Under the pieces are notes generated by a model that worked only from the letters and a program-made list of their open reading frames with translations, was not told the origin of the DNA and made no database searches. Below, in pieces: positions 30,904 to 40,336 of a DNA stretch of 64,000 nt (the stretch's first letter is position 1; each line of letters starts with the position of its first letter). The position numbers and the translations under genes were made by a program. The stretch covers positions 4,137,322 to 4,201,321 of the forward strand of contig NZ_CP095554.1 in assembly GCF_023078375.1 (NCBI RefSeq), read 5' to 3'. The stretch comes from Roseomonas gilardii subsp. gilardii. Its GTDB lineage: Bacteria > Pseudomonadota > Alphaproteobacteria > Acetobacterales > Acetobacteraceae.

Positions 30904-32909
30904 TCAGCGTGTCGAGACCTTCCGCAGGGCGGCACCCCCGGACGGCGTGGCGCCTGCACCAGGGAAGCGCGGGAAGGCGCCTGCCGCCAGGGCGTCGAGG
31001 CTGTCCGCCGGCAGGCCGAGGCGGCTGGCATAGATCCAGGAATAGGCCAGCACGCGCTGCACATAGAGCCGCGTCTCGGGGATCGGGATGGCCTCGATGA
31101 AGAGGAAGGGGTCGTCCCGGTACTGGGTGTTGGGCTGCCAGCTCTGCAACCGCCCCGGCCCTGCATTATAGGCCGCCAGCACCCGGATCAGCCCGCCCTG
31201 CGTCGCCTCGTGCGAGGCCAGGTGCAGCAGGTAGCGCTGGCCGAGTTCGAGCCCGAAGGACGGGTCGTGCAGCCGCTGCGCCCCGGCGGCGGTGCCGAGC
31301 GAGGAATCGCCGGTGATGAAGGAGGCTGTGGCCGGCATCACCTGCATCAGCCCGCGCGCCCCGACCGGGGACACGGCACCGGCATCGAAGTTCGATTCCT
31401 GCCGCGCCATGGCATAGACCAGCGCCGGATCGACCCGGAACCCGCCAAGCGGCTTCAGGTTCGGCACCGGGAAGCGGGCGAGGTCGCGCGGCCGCCCATC
31501 CACCGTCTGCGCCAGCCCGGCGAGCTGGGCGGCGAATTCCGTCATCCCCGCCTGCGTCGCCATGGCGAGCGAGGCACGCGCCAGGGTCGGGTTGCCCTGC
31601 ACCGCCGGCCAGAGACGGCGCAGCTCCTGCTCCGCCCGGCCCTTCTGCCCGATCTGCAACAGCGCGAGCGCGCGCCAGCCACCGGCGGTCTCGGCCAGGG
31701 CGGCGGCCTCGGCCTCGCCGTTCACATCCTTCTCCCAGGCGAAGTCGGTCTTCAGCCCGAGGGCACGCCGGGCCACGAGGCCGTAGAAGGTGCGCGGCTC
31801 CTGCGCCGCCTGGAGCATCCAGGAGACATAGAGCTGCGGCTGCCGCGCCCGGACGGCGGCCCGTGCCGTCCAGAAGGCGGCGGCGGAGCGCAGCACGGCG
31901 GGCGCGTCGTCGGCCCGCGCCGCGGCCTCGAAATAGGGCAGCGCCACGTCGAGACATTGCGCCCCCAGGCGGCCAGCCCGGCCACGAAGGCGGCCTGGGC
32001 ATGGCTGGGGCTGCCGCGCACCGCCTGGGCGGCGATGCGGAAGGCTTCCTCGTCCTGCCCCGCCTGGAACAGCGCCAACGCCACATCGGCCTGGAGCAGC
32101 GCGGCATAGGCCGGCGTCATGCCGCGGGTGCCGCTGATCAGCCGCAGCGCCCCGTTGGCATCGCCGGCGGCGGCACGGTCGCGCACGCTGCGGTCCAGGG
32201 CCGGGTTGCGCACCACGCTCCTGGCGGCGGGCACGCTTTCCTCCGGCACGATATCGGTGGCGGAGGAAAGCGTGGCATCGGGCGGCGGCGGCGGCAGGCT
32301 GGCACCGCGCGGGCTGCGCTCCACCAGCAGGGCGTAGATCTCCGGCGCCTCCGGATGGTCCGCATGGGCGGCGAGCCATGCCTGCAGCTCGGCCGGCTCC
32401 GGGGCCGGGCCGATCTTGCGCAGCCAGCGATCCGCCAGGACATGGCCGACCAGGCGCCGGTCCTGCAGGAACTCGGTCTCCACCGCCGCGCTGGCGGCAT
32501 CGCCCCGCGCCTGGAAGTCGAAGATCCGCCGCAGCCGCGTGGCATCGGAGGCGGCCAGCGGCTCCGGCAGCCCGGCGGTGGTATTGGGACGGGCCGCGGG
32601 GGCCAGGGCCAGTTCGCGGTTGCCGGGCAGCGGCGAGGAGGCAGCCGTGCGGGCCTTGCGGGAACCGCCGGCTTCCTCCCGTGCCGAGGCGGCATGGGCG
32701 GGCTTTGCGGGGAAGGCCATCGGCGTGCCGACGGCCGTGACGAAGAGCAGCAGGCCCAGATGAGCGATGCGCCAGGCGAGGCGTTGGGCGATGCGCCGGG
32801 CGGCAGGCCGGGCCTTGTGCGTGGGGCGGTGGCGGGTGCCGCCACGGGGGCGGCGGGGCGGGTCGGAAAGGTCCTTCTGGCCCAGGATCCGTCGGCAATG
32901 AACTCCCAT
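30904..32909 (-). CDS. Soluble lytic murein transglycosylase, frameshifted in this sequence
   Basis: Cleaves peptidoglycan glycan strands in the periplasm. The N-terminal part (signal-like LGLLLFVTAVGTP, then helical TPR-like superhelix to AAFVAGLAAWG) reads in one frame from ATG 32909. The rest (LDVALPYFEAAARAD through the SLT domain) reads in another. The SLT domain has the catalytic Glu in ARQESNFDAG, GARGLMQVMPATA and VLAAYNAGPGR. The switch falls at a run of five C (31962-31966, plus strand), where one more base would restore a single frame of 668 aa. Either a sequencing error or a recent inactivating deletion. Signal peptide and domain order otherwise intact. Confidence 0.85.
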
Positions 32910-32964
32910 GCGGGAGCGGTTAACGGAGGCGTGAGGTCGGTGACAACCCTCTTTCGGCGGGAAA

Positions 32965-32983
32965 CGTCTCAACTATTGAGACG
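32965..32983. promoter_or_regulatory. Dyad upstream of the lytic transglycosylase
   Basis: Perfect 8-bp arms CGTCTCAA / TTGAGACG with a CTA centre, 55 bp upstream of ATG 32909. It may be an operator or a leader hairpin. Confidence 0.4.
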
Positions 32984-32992
32984 GTTTGGCGG

Positions 32993-33070
32993 GAATCCTT
33001 TCCCTCACAGGGCTTTTCGTCTTCACAAAATCGTTATACGAGCTTCGCCCCGCGATTCGCGAATCGAGTC
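32993..33070. promoter_or_regulatory. Cluster of GANTC (CcrM) sites upstream of the lytic transglycosylase
   Basis: GAATC 32993-32997, GATTC 33054-33058, GAATC 33061-33065 and GAGTC 33066-33070. The last three fall in 17 bp, and two of them form a 14-bp palindrome. The region is AT-richer and must contain the transglycosylase promoter. Confidence 0.45.
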
Positions 33071-33091
33071 GTTCCTGCTTCGCCCCACCCC

Positions 33092-33994
33092 TCAGAACCC
33101 CTTCGGGGTCTCGCCATCCAGCGCCCGGCGCAGCATCAGCAGGTCCTGCCAGGCCTCCCGCTTGGCCGAAGGCTGCCGCAACAGATAGGCGGGGTGCAGC
33201 GTCGCCAGGGCCGGCACCGTGCCCAGCCCCTCGATCTCCAGCCGGTGCCAGCGGCCGCGCAGGCGGGTGATGCCCTCCCGCGCGCCCAGCAGCGCCTTGG
33301 CCGCCGTGCCGCCCAGCAGGACCACATGCCGCGGGCGGGCCAGCGCGATATGGCGACGGGCGAAGGGCAGGAAGAGCGAGACCTCCGCATCCGTGGGCGT
33401 GCGGTTCCCCGGCGGCCGCCAGCAGAGGATGTTGGTGAGGTAGAAGTTGCGGCTGCGGTCGAGGCCGATGCTCGCCACCATGCGGTCCAGCAGCCGGCCG
33501 GAGACGCCGACGAAAGGCTTGCCCAGCCGGTCCTCGTCGGCACCCGGCGCCTCGCCGATCAGCATCAGCCCGCTTTCCGCCACCCCGTCGGAGAAGACGA
33601 TATTGGTGGCCGTGTCGCGCAGGCTGGCGTCGAAACGCTCCATCGCCGCCTTCAGCGCCTCCAGGCTCTCCGCCCCGGCCGCCAGGTCGGCGGCGCGCAG
33701 CGCGGCCGGGGCCAGCACCTCGGCGGGGCGCGGCGGCGGGCGGCGGGCGGCGGGCGGCGCGGCCTCGCCGGGGAACAGGCCGTCGCCATCCGCCCCCCGG
33801 CCCATGGAAGGACCGGCCGGGGCGGAGCCGGGTGCAACCCGGGGAATGGCCGCCTCGGGCCGGGGCACGGTGCGGTCGAGCGGCGCCGCTTCCAGCGCCT
33901 CATCCACCCCCCAGGCCAGTTGGAGCGACAGCGCCGCCAGCAACGCCTCGCGCGAGGCATTACCGTCCTGCAAGGCATCCGCGGCGTCATCCAT
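33092..33994 (-). CDS. Uracil-DNA glycosylase, family 4-like
   Basis: 300 aa. Removes uracil from DNA. Motif A GEAPGADEDRLGKPFVG, the segment RPPGNRTPTDAE, and motif B TLHPAYLLRQP are all present. A Pro/Ala-rich N-terminal 90 residues precede the catalytic domain. Family-4 enzymes usually carry four cluster cysteines; here the CxxC position before TATNIVF is ASL, the later xCxPF position is LFLPF, and only one Cys sits near WRPPG, out of register. The iron-sulphur cluster has therefore probably been lost. Divergent from the ETF-ubiquinone oxidoreductase gene. Confidence 0.88.
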   Translation of the reverse strand: MDDAADALQDGNASREALLAALSLQLAWGVDEALEAAPLDRTVPRPEAAIPRVAPGSAPAGPSMGRGADGDGLFPGEAAPPAARRPPPRPAEVLAPAALRAADLAAGAESLEALKAAMERFDASLRDTATNIVFSDGVAESGLMLIGEAPGADEDRLGKPFVGVSGRLLDRMVASIGLDRSRNFYLTNILCWRPPGNRTPTDAEVSLFLPFARRHIALARPRHVVLLGGTAAKALLGAREGITRLRGRWHRLEIEGLGTVPALATLHPAYLLRQPSAKREAWQDLLMLRRALDGETPKGF

Positions 33995-34085
33995 GGGACT
34001 GATATCGGCCCGGGACGGGGTTCCGCGCAACCGGGGGCGAGGCTACACCCTTGCCTCCGGGACAAAGAGCGGAGGGCGCGGAACC

Positions 34086-35789
34086 TTGGCCGAACGCGAG
34101 GCGATGGAATTCGACGTGCTGATCGTGGGTGCCGGTCCGGCCGGGCTGGCGGCGGCGATCCGGCTGAAGCAGGTGGCGCCCGACGCGACGGTCTGCGTGG
34201 TGGAGAAAGGCTCCGAGGTCGGCGCCCATATCCTGTCCGGCGCGGTGATCGAGCCGCGCGCGCTGGACGAGCTGATCCCCGACTGGCGCGACGACCCGCC
34301 GGCGCTGGCGACGCCGGCCGCCGACGACCGCTTCATGCTGCTGACCGCGAAGCGCGCCTTCAAGCTGCCGACCCCGCCGCAGATGAACAACCACGGCAAC
34401 TACATCGTCAGCCTGGGCAATGTCTGCCGCTGGCTGGGTGCGAAGGCCGAGGCGCTGGGCGTCGAGATCTATCCGGGCTTCGCCGCCTCCGAGACGATCA
34501 TCGAGGATGGTCAGGTGAAGGGCGTGGTGGCCGGCGTGATGGGCATCACGCGCGACGGCGAGGAAGGCCCGAACTACCAGCCGGGCATGGAGCTGCGCGC
34601 CACCTACACGCTGTTCGGGGAGGGCTGCCGTGGCTCGCTGACCCGCAAGCTGGAGGAGGTCTTCGACCTGCGCGCGGAAGCCATGCCGCAGACCTATGCG
34701 CTGGGCATCAAGGAACTCTGGGAGATCCCCAGGGAGAAGCACAGGCCGGGGCTGATCTGGCACTCGGTCGGCTGGCCGCTGCCCAAGGACACCTATGGCG
34801 GCTCCTGGCTCTATATCCTGGGGGAGAACCTGGTCTCGATCGGCTTCGTGGTCGGGCTGGACTACCCCAATCCCTGGCTGGCGCCCTTCGAGGAGTTCCA
34901 GCGCTTCAAGACCCATCCCGAGGTGCGGAAGTTCCTGGAGGGCGGCAAGCGCATCGCCTATGGCGCCCGCGCGCTGAACGAGGGCGGCTGGCAGTCCATC
35001 CCCCGGCTCGTCTTCCCCGGCGGCGTGCTGATCGGCGACGGCGCCGGCTTCCTCAACGTGCCCAAGATCAAGGGCACCCACCTCGCCATGAAGAGCGGCA
35101 TGGTGGCGGCGGAAGCCGTGGCGGAGGCGCTGGCCGGCGACCGCCGCGCCGTGCTCGACGCCTACCCGCGCGGCATCCAGGAGAGCTGGATCAGCGGGGA
35201 GCTGAAGGGCGTGCGCAACATCCGCCCGGGCTTCGCCAGGCTCGGCTTCTGGGGCGGCATGGCCCATGCGGCGCTCGACACCTATGTCTTCAAGGGCAAG
35301 GCGCCCTGGACGATGAAGCACCACGCGGATCATGAGACGCTGCGCGACGCCAGCAAGTCCGAGCGCATCCGCTATCCGAAGCCGGACGGGGTGCTGAGCT
35401 TCGACCGCCTGTCCAGCGTCTTCCTGAGCAACACCAACCACGAGGAGGACCAGCCGGTCCACCTCAGGCTCAAGGACCCGTCGCGCTGGAAGGCGGTGAA
35501 CTGGGACCGCTTCCGCTCCCCCGAAAGCCGCTACTGCCCCGCCGCCGTCTACGAGGCGGTCGGGCCGGAGGCGGAGCGCGAGCTGAAGGGCGAGCCGGAC
35601 CCGCAGGCGGTGGAAGGCCCCGGCGGCCAGAATGCCGAGGCCGAGGCAGGCGATGCCGGCGCCCGGCTGGTGATCAACAGCCAGAACTGCGTCCACTGCA
35701 AGACCTGCGACATCAAGGACCCCACCCAGAACATCGTCTGGACCACCCCCGAGGGCGGCGGCGGGCCCAACTACATCGGCGGCATGTGA
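34086..35789 (+). CDS. Electron transfer flavoprotein-ubiquinone oxidoreductase
   Basis: 567 aa. Passes electrons from ETF to ubiquinone at the inner membrane, serving fatty-acid and amino-acid oxidation. N-terminal FAD motif VGAGPAGLAAA, central GEGCRGSLT, DGAGFLN and a C-terminal [4Fe-4S] ferredoxin-like part with Cys in RYCPAAVYE and CVHCKTCDIKDP. I chose TTG 34086 because the resulting AEREAMEFDV matches the usual family N-terminus and a GGAGGG site lies 10 nt upstream; ATG 34104 is the alternative. Followed by a strong palindromic terminator. Confidence 0.95.
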   Translation: MAEREAMEFDVLIVGAGPAGLAAAIRLKQVAPDATVCVVEKGSEVGAHILSGAVIEPRALDELIPDWRDDPPALATPAADDRFMLLTAKRAFKLPTPPQMNNHGNYIVSLGNVCRWLGAKAEALGVEIYPGFAASETIIEDGQVKGVVAGVMGITRDGEEGPNYQPGMELRATYTLFGEGCRGSLTRKLEEVFDLRAEAMPQTYALGIKELWEIPREKHRPGLIWHSVGWPLPKDTYGGSWLYILGENLVSIGFVVGLDYPNPWLAPFEEFQRFKTHPEVRKFLEGGKRIAYGARALNEGGWQSIPRLVFPGGVLIGDGAGFLNVPKIKGTHLAMKSGMVAAEAVAEALAGDRRAVLDAYPRGIQESWISGELKGVRNIRPGFARLGFWGGMAHAALDTYVFKGKAPWTMKHHADHETLRDASKSERIRYPKPDGVLSFDRLSSVFLSNTNHEEDQPVHLRLKDPSRWKAVNWDRFRSPESRYCPAAVYEAVGPEAERELKGEPDPQAVEGPGGQNAEAEAGDAGARLVINSQNCVHCKTCDIKDPTQNIVWTTPEGGGGPNYIGGM

Positions 35790-35797
35790 CGCGCCCC

Positions 35798-35823
35798 GGC
35801 GGCCCCTTCCGGAAGGGGCCGCC
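35798..35823. terminator. Bidirectional palindromic terminator
   Basis: A 26-bp perfect palindrome (13-bp arms meeting at 35810/35811) between the convergent ETF-ubiquinone oxidoreductase and CYTH-CHAD genes, occupying most of the 40-bp gap. Confidence 0.65.
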
Positions 35824-35829
35824 CCGCCG

Positions 35830-37365
35830 TCAGCCGGGCAGTGGCAGCGGCAGCCGCTTGAACCGCTTCCAGTCCCCCGGCAGTTGCGCGATGGCGGCAT
35901 CGCGCCGCGCCTCCGCCCATTGCGTCAGCGCGGCCAGGGCCGGGGCGACCTCGCTGCCCCCCTTCCCGGCCAGCCGCTCGCCCATGGCGATGGCCGTCAC
36001 GGCATCATTCAGCCCGCCGAGATGCTCCTGGAGGTCCTTGCAGCCGTTCAGGTACTTCCGCAGCGGCTTCTCGGGGCAGAGGCCGCCCAGGAACTCCAGC
36101 CCGTAGCGCAGCCGCTTCAGTGCCTTGCGCAGCGCGTGCAGTTCCTCCTCCGAACGCCCGGCGATGCGCTTGCCGCGGCGGCGCACCTTGCGGTTCAGCC
36201 GGGCGAGGAGATCCGCCCCATGCTCGGAGACCGGCTGCGCCATCACCTCGCCCCCCAGCAGGGCCGGCTCCTCCGCCCAGCCCACCAGGCCGAGCACCAG
36301 CGCGCCGAGCGCCGGCCCCTGCAACTCGGCGATCATGCGGGCATGCGCCTCGGCACGGCATTCCTCGGCCAGCGGACGCAGGAGGGTGATCCAGTCCGTG
36401 CCGGCCTCGTCCTTCACAGCCTCGGCCAGGGTCTCCTCGCAGAAGACATCCCAGTCGCGGGCATGGCCCAGCACCTGCCCCAGCCGCTTCAGCTCCGCCT
36501 CGAAACGCGCCGTGGCATGGGGCTCCAGCAGCGGCTCGAAAAGCCGCAGGGCGGCCCGCGTGCGGCGCAGGGCGACGCGCATCTGGTGCACGCCCTCCAT
36601 CACCCCGGCGCGGGCGACGGGCTCGTTGCCCATCAGGTGCCGCAGGGTGGAGGCCAGGATGTCGCGCATGGCCTCGGCCGTGGTCATCTCCGGCGACAGG
36701 CGCACGTCATCCGCCTTGCGGGCCACCCGCCGGGCTCCCGTGCTCAGCAGCCAGCCGCGCTCGGCCTTGCTTTCCACCGAGAGGCGCGCGCCCGGGATGG
36801 CCAGCTGGATCTCGGCGGCGAGGCGGCAGAGCGCGGCGGGGGTCCCGGCCTTCAGCTCCAGCTCCAGCTCCCGGATCGCCTCGGTCGCCTCGCCGGCGCG
36901 GATCTCGCCGATATCGAGCGCCACCTCGATCCGCGCCCCTTCCGGCATGGCCACCTCGCCGCGCGTCCGGCGCACCTCCGTCGTGAAGACGGGCTCCAGC
37001 ACGGCCCCCGCCGGCAGGAGCCCGGCGGCTGGCGTTCCGGCGAGCGGCGCCATCTCGGGCCGGTCGCCGGCGATCCCGGCCTCCCACTCGCCGCGCCCGA
37101 AGGCGGTGCCGTCGCTCCCGGTCTTCAGGGTCTGGATGCGCTGCCGGCCGATGCGGCGGACGCGCAGGGCCATGCCGGCACCGAACAGGTCGCGGCCGGA
37201 CGTGTCGAAATAGGTGGTGACCTGGGCCTGGGTCCTGGTGGCGATCCCATCGAAGACGGGAAGTCCGGGAAGCCGGTCCTCATGGGTGTCAGGCAGGAGA
37301 AACTTGATCTCCAACTCGCGAGCCGTGTCGTTGGTCTCTTGGGTCATCGCGGCGGAGAATGTCAT
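35830..37365 (-). CDS. CYTH and CHAD domain protein (inorganic triphosphatase/polyphosphate-binding)
   Basis: 511 aa. An N-terminal CYTH tunnel domain (about 15-215) has the ExExK signature ELEIKFLL, VTTYFDT, and LRVRRIG. A C-terminal CHAD helical domain (about 235-500) is rich in paired Arg/Lys and His: VHQMRVALRRTRAALR, HARDWDVF, LRKALKRLRYGLEF. CYTH domains hydrolyse tripolyphosphate and CHAD domains bind polyphosphate, so a role in polyphosphate metabolism is inferred. ATG 37347 is an alternative start six codons in. The 152-bp gap to fruA holds no gene. Confidence 0.9.
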   Translation of the reverse strand: MTFSAAMTQETNDTARELEIKFLLPDTHEDRLPGLPVFDGIATRTQAQVTTYFDTSGRDLFGAGMALRVRRIGRQRIQTLKTGSDGTAFGRGEWEAGIAGDRPEMAPLAGTPAAGLLPAGAVLEPVFTTEVRRTRGEVAMPEGARIEVALDIGEIRAGEATEAIRELELELKAGTPAALCRLAAEIQLAIPGARLSVESKAERGWLLSTGARRVARKADDVRLSPEMTTAEAMRDILASTLRHLMGNEPVARAGVMEGVHQMRVALRRTRAALRLFEPLLEPHATARFEAELKRLGQVLGHARDWDVFCEETLAEAVKDEAGTDWITLLRPLAEECRAEAHARMIAELQGPALGALVLGLVGWAEEPALLGGEVMAQPVSEHGADLLARLNRKVRRRGKRIAGRSEEELHALRKALKRLRYGLEFLGGLCPEKPLRKYLNGCKDLQEHLGGLNDAVTAIAMGERLAGKGGSEVAPALAALTQWAEARRDAAIAQLPGDWKRFKRLPLPLPG

Positions 37366-37517
37366 GCGGGGTCAGGGCCGCCGATACTGACACAAAAATT
37401 TCAAGCCCGCGTCACAAAACCTCAACACCTTCATTTCGATCTCCCGCCCCGGCTTGCCAGGAATGGCGCCGGGGAAGCGGGAGGGCCGGGAAACCATCCC
37501 GCCCCTCCCCGCCCTCC

Positions 37518-39281
37518 TCAGGCGGCCACCGCCTCGGCGGGGCTGTTGCGCTTCAGCACCGCGACGGCGAGGCCGGTGATCACCGTGCCCACCACGATGG
37601 CCACGAGATAGCCCAGCGGATTGCCCACCGCACCCGGGATGCCCACCACGAAGATGCCGCCATGCGGCGCCCGCAGCGTGCAGCCGAACAGCATGGACAG
37701 CGCCCCCGTCACCGCCGATCCCGCGATCAGCGCCGGGATGACGCGCAGCGGGTCCTTGGCCGCGAAGGGAATCGCGCCCTCGCTGATGAAGGCGAGGCCG
37801 AGCACGAAGGCCGCCTTGCCGGCATCCCGCTCCTCCTGCGCGAAGCGGTTGCGGGCAATGAAGGTGGCCAGCGCGATGCCCAGCGGCGGGGTCATGCCGG
37901 CGGCCATGATCGCCGCCATCGGGGCGAAGGTGTCGCTGCCCAGCAGTCCGACGCCGAAGGCATAGGCCGCCTTGTTCACCGGCCCGCCCATGTCCACCGC
38001 CATCATGGCGCCGAGGATCAGCCCCAGCACCACGGCATTGGTGGTGCCCATGGAGCGCAGCGTCTCGGTCAGCCAGGCGAGCAGTGCCGCGATCGGCGTG
38101 CCGACCACATAGATCATCAGCATGCCAACGACGATCGAGCCGATCAGCGGGATCACCAGCACCGGTTTCAGCCCTTCCAGGCTTTCCGGAAAGGGCAGCC
38201 TGTCGCGCAGCCATTTCGCGACATAGCCGGCCAGGAACCCCGCCACGATGCCGCCGAGGAAGCCAGCGCCGACGAGGTTCGCCAGCATGCCGCCGATGAA
38301 GCCTGGCGCCAGGCCGGGCCGGTCGGCGATGGAGAAGGCGATGAAGGCCGCCAGCACCGGCACCATCAGCGCCAGGGCCGACTTCGCGCCGATGTTGAAG
38401 AAGGCCTCGGCCAGCGAGCCCGGCTCCTTGAACGCCTCGATGCCGAAGGCGAAGGAGATGGCGATGCAGAGGCCGCCCGCCGTGACCAGCGGGATCATGT
38501 AGGACACGCCGGTCATCAGGTGCTTGTAGACGCCGCGCCCGGTGCCCTTGCCCGAGGGCCTGGCCGGGCTGGGCGCCGCACCCGCCGCAGCACCCCCTTG
38601 CGGCTCGGCCACCAGGGCACGCCGGATCAGGTCCTGCCCGCCGCGCAGCGCCTCGTTGGTGCCGGTGATGACGATGCGCTTGCCATTGAAGCGGGCGGTG
38701 TCCACCCCCGTATCGGCGGCGATCACCACCGCATCGGCGGCGGCGATCTCCTCCGGCGTCAACTGGTTCTTGGCGCCGACCGAGCCCTGGGTCTCGACCC
38801 GGATCTCATGGCCCAGGGCCTTCGCCGCCTTCTCCAGCGCGGCGGCGGCCATGAAGGTATGGGCGATGCCGGTCGGGCAGGCGGTGATGCCCACCAGCTT
38901 CCTCGGACCGGAGACCGTGGCCCCCACCGCACCGGCGGAGGCACCGGCCGAGGCCCCGGCGGGCACCGTGGCGACGGGCGCCACGACCGGCGGGCGCGGC
39001 AGGCTGGCCAGCGCCGCCGCCGAGCGCAGCGCCGTTTCCGGATGGCGGATCGCCTCCACCACCGTGGTGGCGATCAGCGGCCGGCCGGCATAGCGCGCCG
39101 CCTCGGCCGTGGCATCCCCGACCAGGAGGATGGCATCCCCCTCGGCCGGCGGGTTCCCCTCGCCCGTGTCGAGCGACAGCTCGACATGGCTCCTCTCGGC
39201 GGCTTCGCGCAGCGCCTCCGCCGCCATGGCGGCATGGGGTGGGCTGGCGGCATGCCGGATCACGGCGGTCAGCCGGGTCAT
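37518..39281 (-). CDS. fruA: PTS fructose transporter subunit IIB'BC
   Basis: 587 aa membrane permease. A degenerate IIB' domain (about 1-95) and an Ala/Pro linker lead to the active IIB domain with the phosphorylated Cys135 in GITACPTGIAHT. A C-terminal IIC domain (about 235-580) has eight or more membrane helices and motifs such as AVDMGGPVNKAAY and APHGGIFV. It imports fructose as fructose-1-phosphate using phosphate from FruB. Third gene of fruB-fruK-fruA. Confidence 0.95.
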   Translation of the reverse strand: MTRLTAVIRHAASPPHAAMAAEALREAAERSHVELSLDTGEGNPPAEGDAILLVGDATAEAARYAGRPLIATTVVEAIRHPETALRSAAALASLPRPPVVAPVATVPAGASAGASAGAVGATVSGPRKLVGITACPTGIAHTFMAAAALEKAAKALGHEIRVETQGSVGAKNQLTPEEIAAADAVVIAADTGVDTARFNGKRIVITGTNEALRGGQDLIRRALVAEPQGGAAAGAAPSPARPSGKGTGRGVYKHLMTGVSYMIPLVTAGGLCIAISFAFGIEAFKEPGSLAEAFFNIGAKSALALMVPVLAAFIAFSIADRPGLAPGFIGGMLANLVGAGFLGGIVAGFLAGYVAKWLRDRLPFPESLEGLKPVLVIPLIGSIVVGMLMIYVVGTPIAALLAWLTETLRSMGTTNAVVLGLILGAMMAVDMGGPVNKAAYAFGVGLLGSDTFAPMAAIMAAGMTPPLGIALATFIARNRFAQEERDAGKAAFVLGLAFISEGAIPFAAKDPLRVIPALIAGSAVTGALSMLFGCTLRAPHGGIFVVGIPGAVGNPLGYLVAIVVGTVITGLAVAVLKRNSPAEAVAA

Positions 39282-39371
39282 GCGGTTGTCCCCCTCAGGA
39301 CTGGGTGGCTCGGGACAGGTTCCCGCCGTCCGGTATCGCCCGGCCGGGGGCGCCTGTCCGTTGCGCGTGGA

Positions 39372-40336
39372 TTACAGCTTCTCGATCCGCACGGCCTCGG
39401 CAAGCCGTTCGATCGTGGAACGGTCCGGCATCCCGCCCGGGGGCGGGACACGGCGGCGGCGGCGGCGGCGGCGGTGGCGAGGCGCGCCATGGGTTCCGGC
39501 TCCAGCCCCTGGGCCAGCGCGGCGGAAAGCCCCGCCACCATGGAATCGCCCGCACCCACCGTGGTGGTCAGCGGCACCTTCGGCGGCACGGCCCAGAGCA
39601 TCCCTTCCGGCAGGGCGAAGAGCGCCCCCTCCCCGCCGGCGGAGACGACGACGCGGGCGATGCCGCGCCCCCGCATCTCCGCCGCCGCGGCGAGCACCGA
39701 GGCGCGGTCGGCCAGCCTGCGGCCGAGCAGCGCGCCCAGCTCGTCCCGGTTGGGCTTGATCAGGTCCACCCCGGCCTCCAGCGCCGGACCCAGGGCCGCC
39801 CCGCTGGTGTCCAGCAGCACCAGCCGCCCGGCGGCGTGCTGCGCCCCGGCCAGCACCGCCCAGGCATCGGCGCCGAGTCCGGGCGGCAGGCTGCCGGACA
39901 GCACCACGATGGCGGGGGCCAGGGCATCGAGCCGCGCCAGCACGCCGTCCAGCGCATCCGCCGGCGCCTCGGGCCCCGGCGTGTTCACGTCGGTGACGCG
40001 CCCGTCGCCGCTTTCCACCAGCTTGACGTTGATGCGCGCCCGCCCGGGCACGCGGTGGAAGGCATCCTCCACCCCCAGCCCGGCGAGGTAGCGGGCATAG
40101 GCATCCGCATCGAGGCGCGGCATCAGCCCGGTGGCGGCGCTGCGCTGCCCCAGCACCGCATGCATGGCGGAGACGTTCACGCCCTTGCCGGCCGGGCGCA
40201 TCTCCGCCCCCCGGGCACGGTTGACCTCGCCCGGCTCCAGCCGGTCGAGCGTCACGGTGAAGTCCATCGCCGGGTTCAGCGTGACCGTGGCGATCAGCTT
40301 CCCCGAGAGCGGCTTCGGGGCGGCTTCAGGCGGCAT
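39372..40336 (-). CDS. fruK: 1-phosphofructokinase, frameshifted near its 3' end
   Basis: Phosphorylates fructose-1-phosphate to fructose-1,6-bisphosphate. TLNPAMDFTV at the start, GGKGVNVS-like AGKGVNVSAM, IVVLSGSLPPG, KPNRDEL and the anion hole TTVGAGDSMVAG are all present in the first frame. After the Ala run the expected C-terminus (PGGMPDRSTIERL, then EAVRIEKL and TAA at 39372-39374) lies in another frame. One extra C in a run of five near 39440 would join them into 321 aa. As read, the first frame instead continues to 39278 and overlaps fruA by ATGA. Start overlaps fruB by 11 bp. Confidence 0.88.

Noticed and set aside
39278-39371. A genuine C-terminal extension of FruK reaching fruA.
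   Set aside because: The conserved FruK ending is present in another frame of the same DNA, so a one-base indel is the simpler explanation. Kept as a finding because the ATGA overlap is striking.
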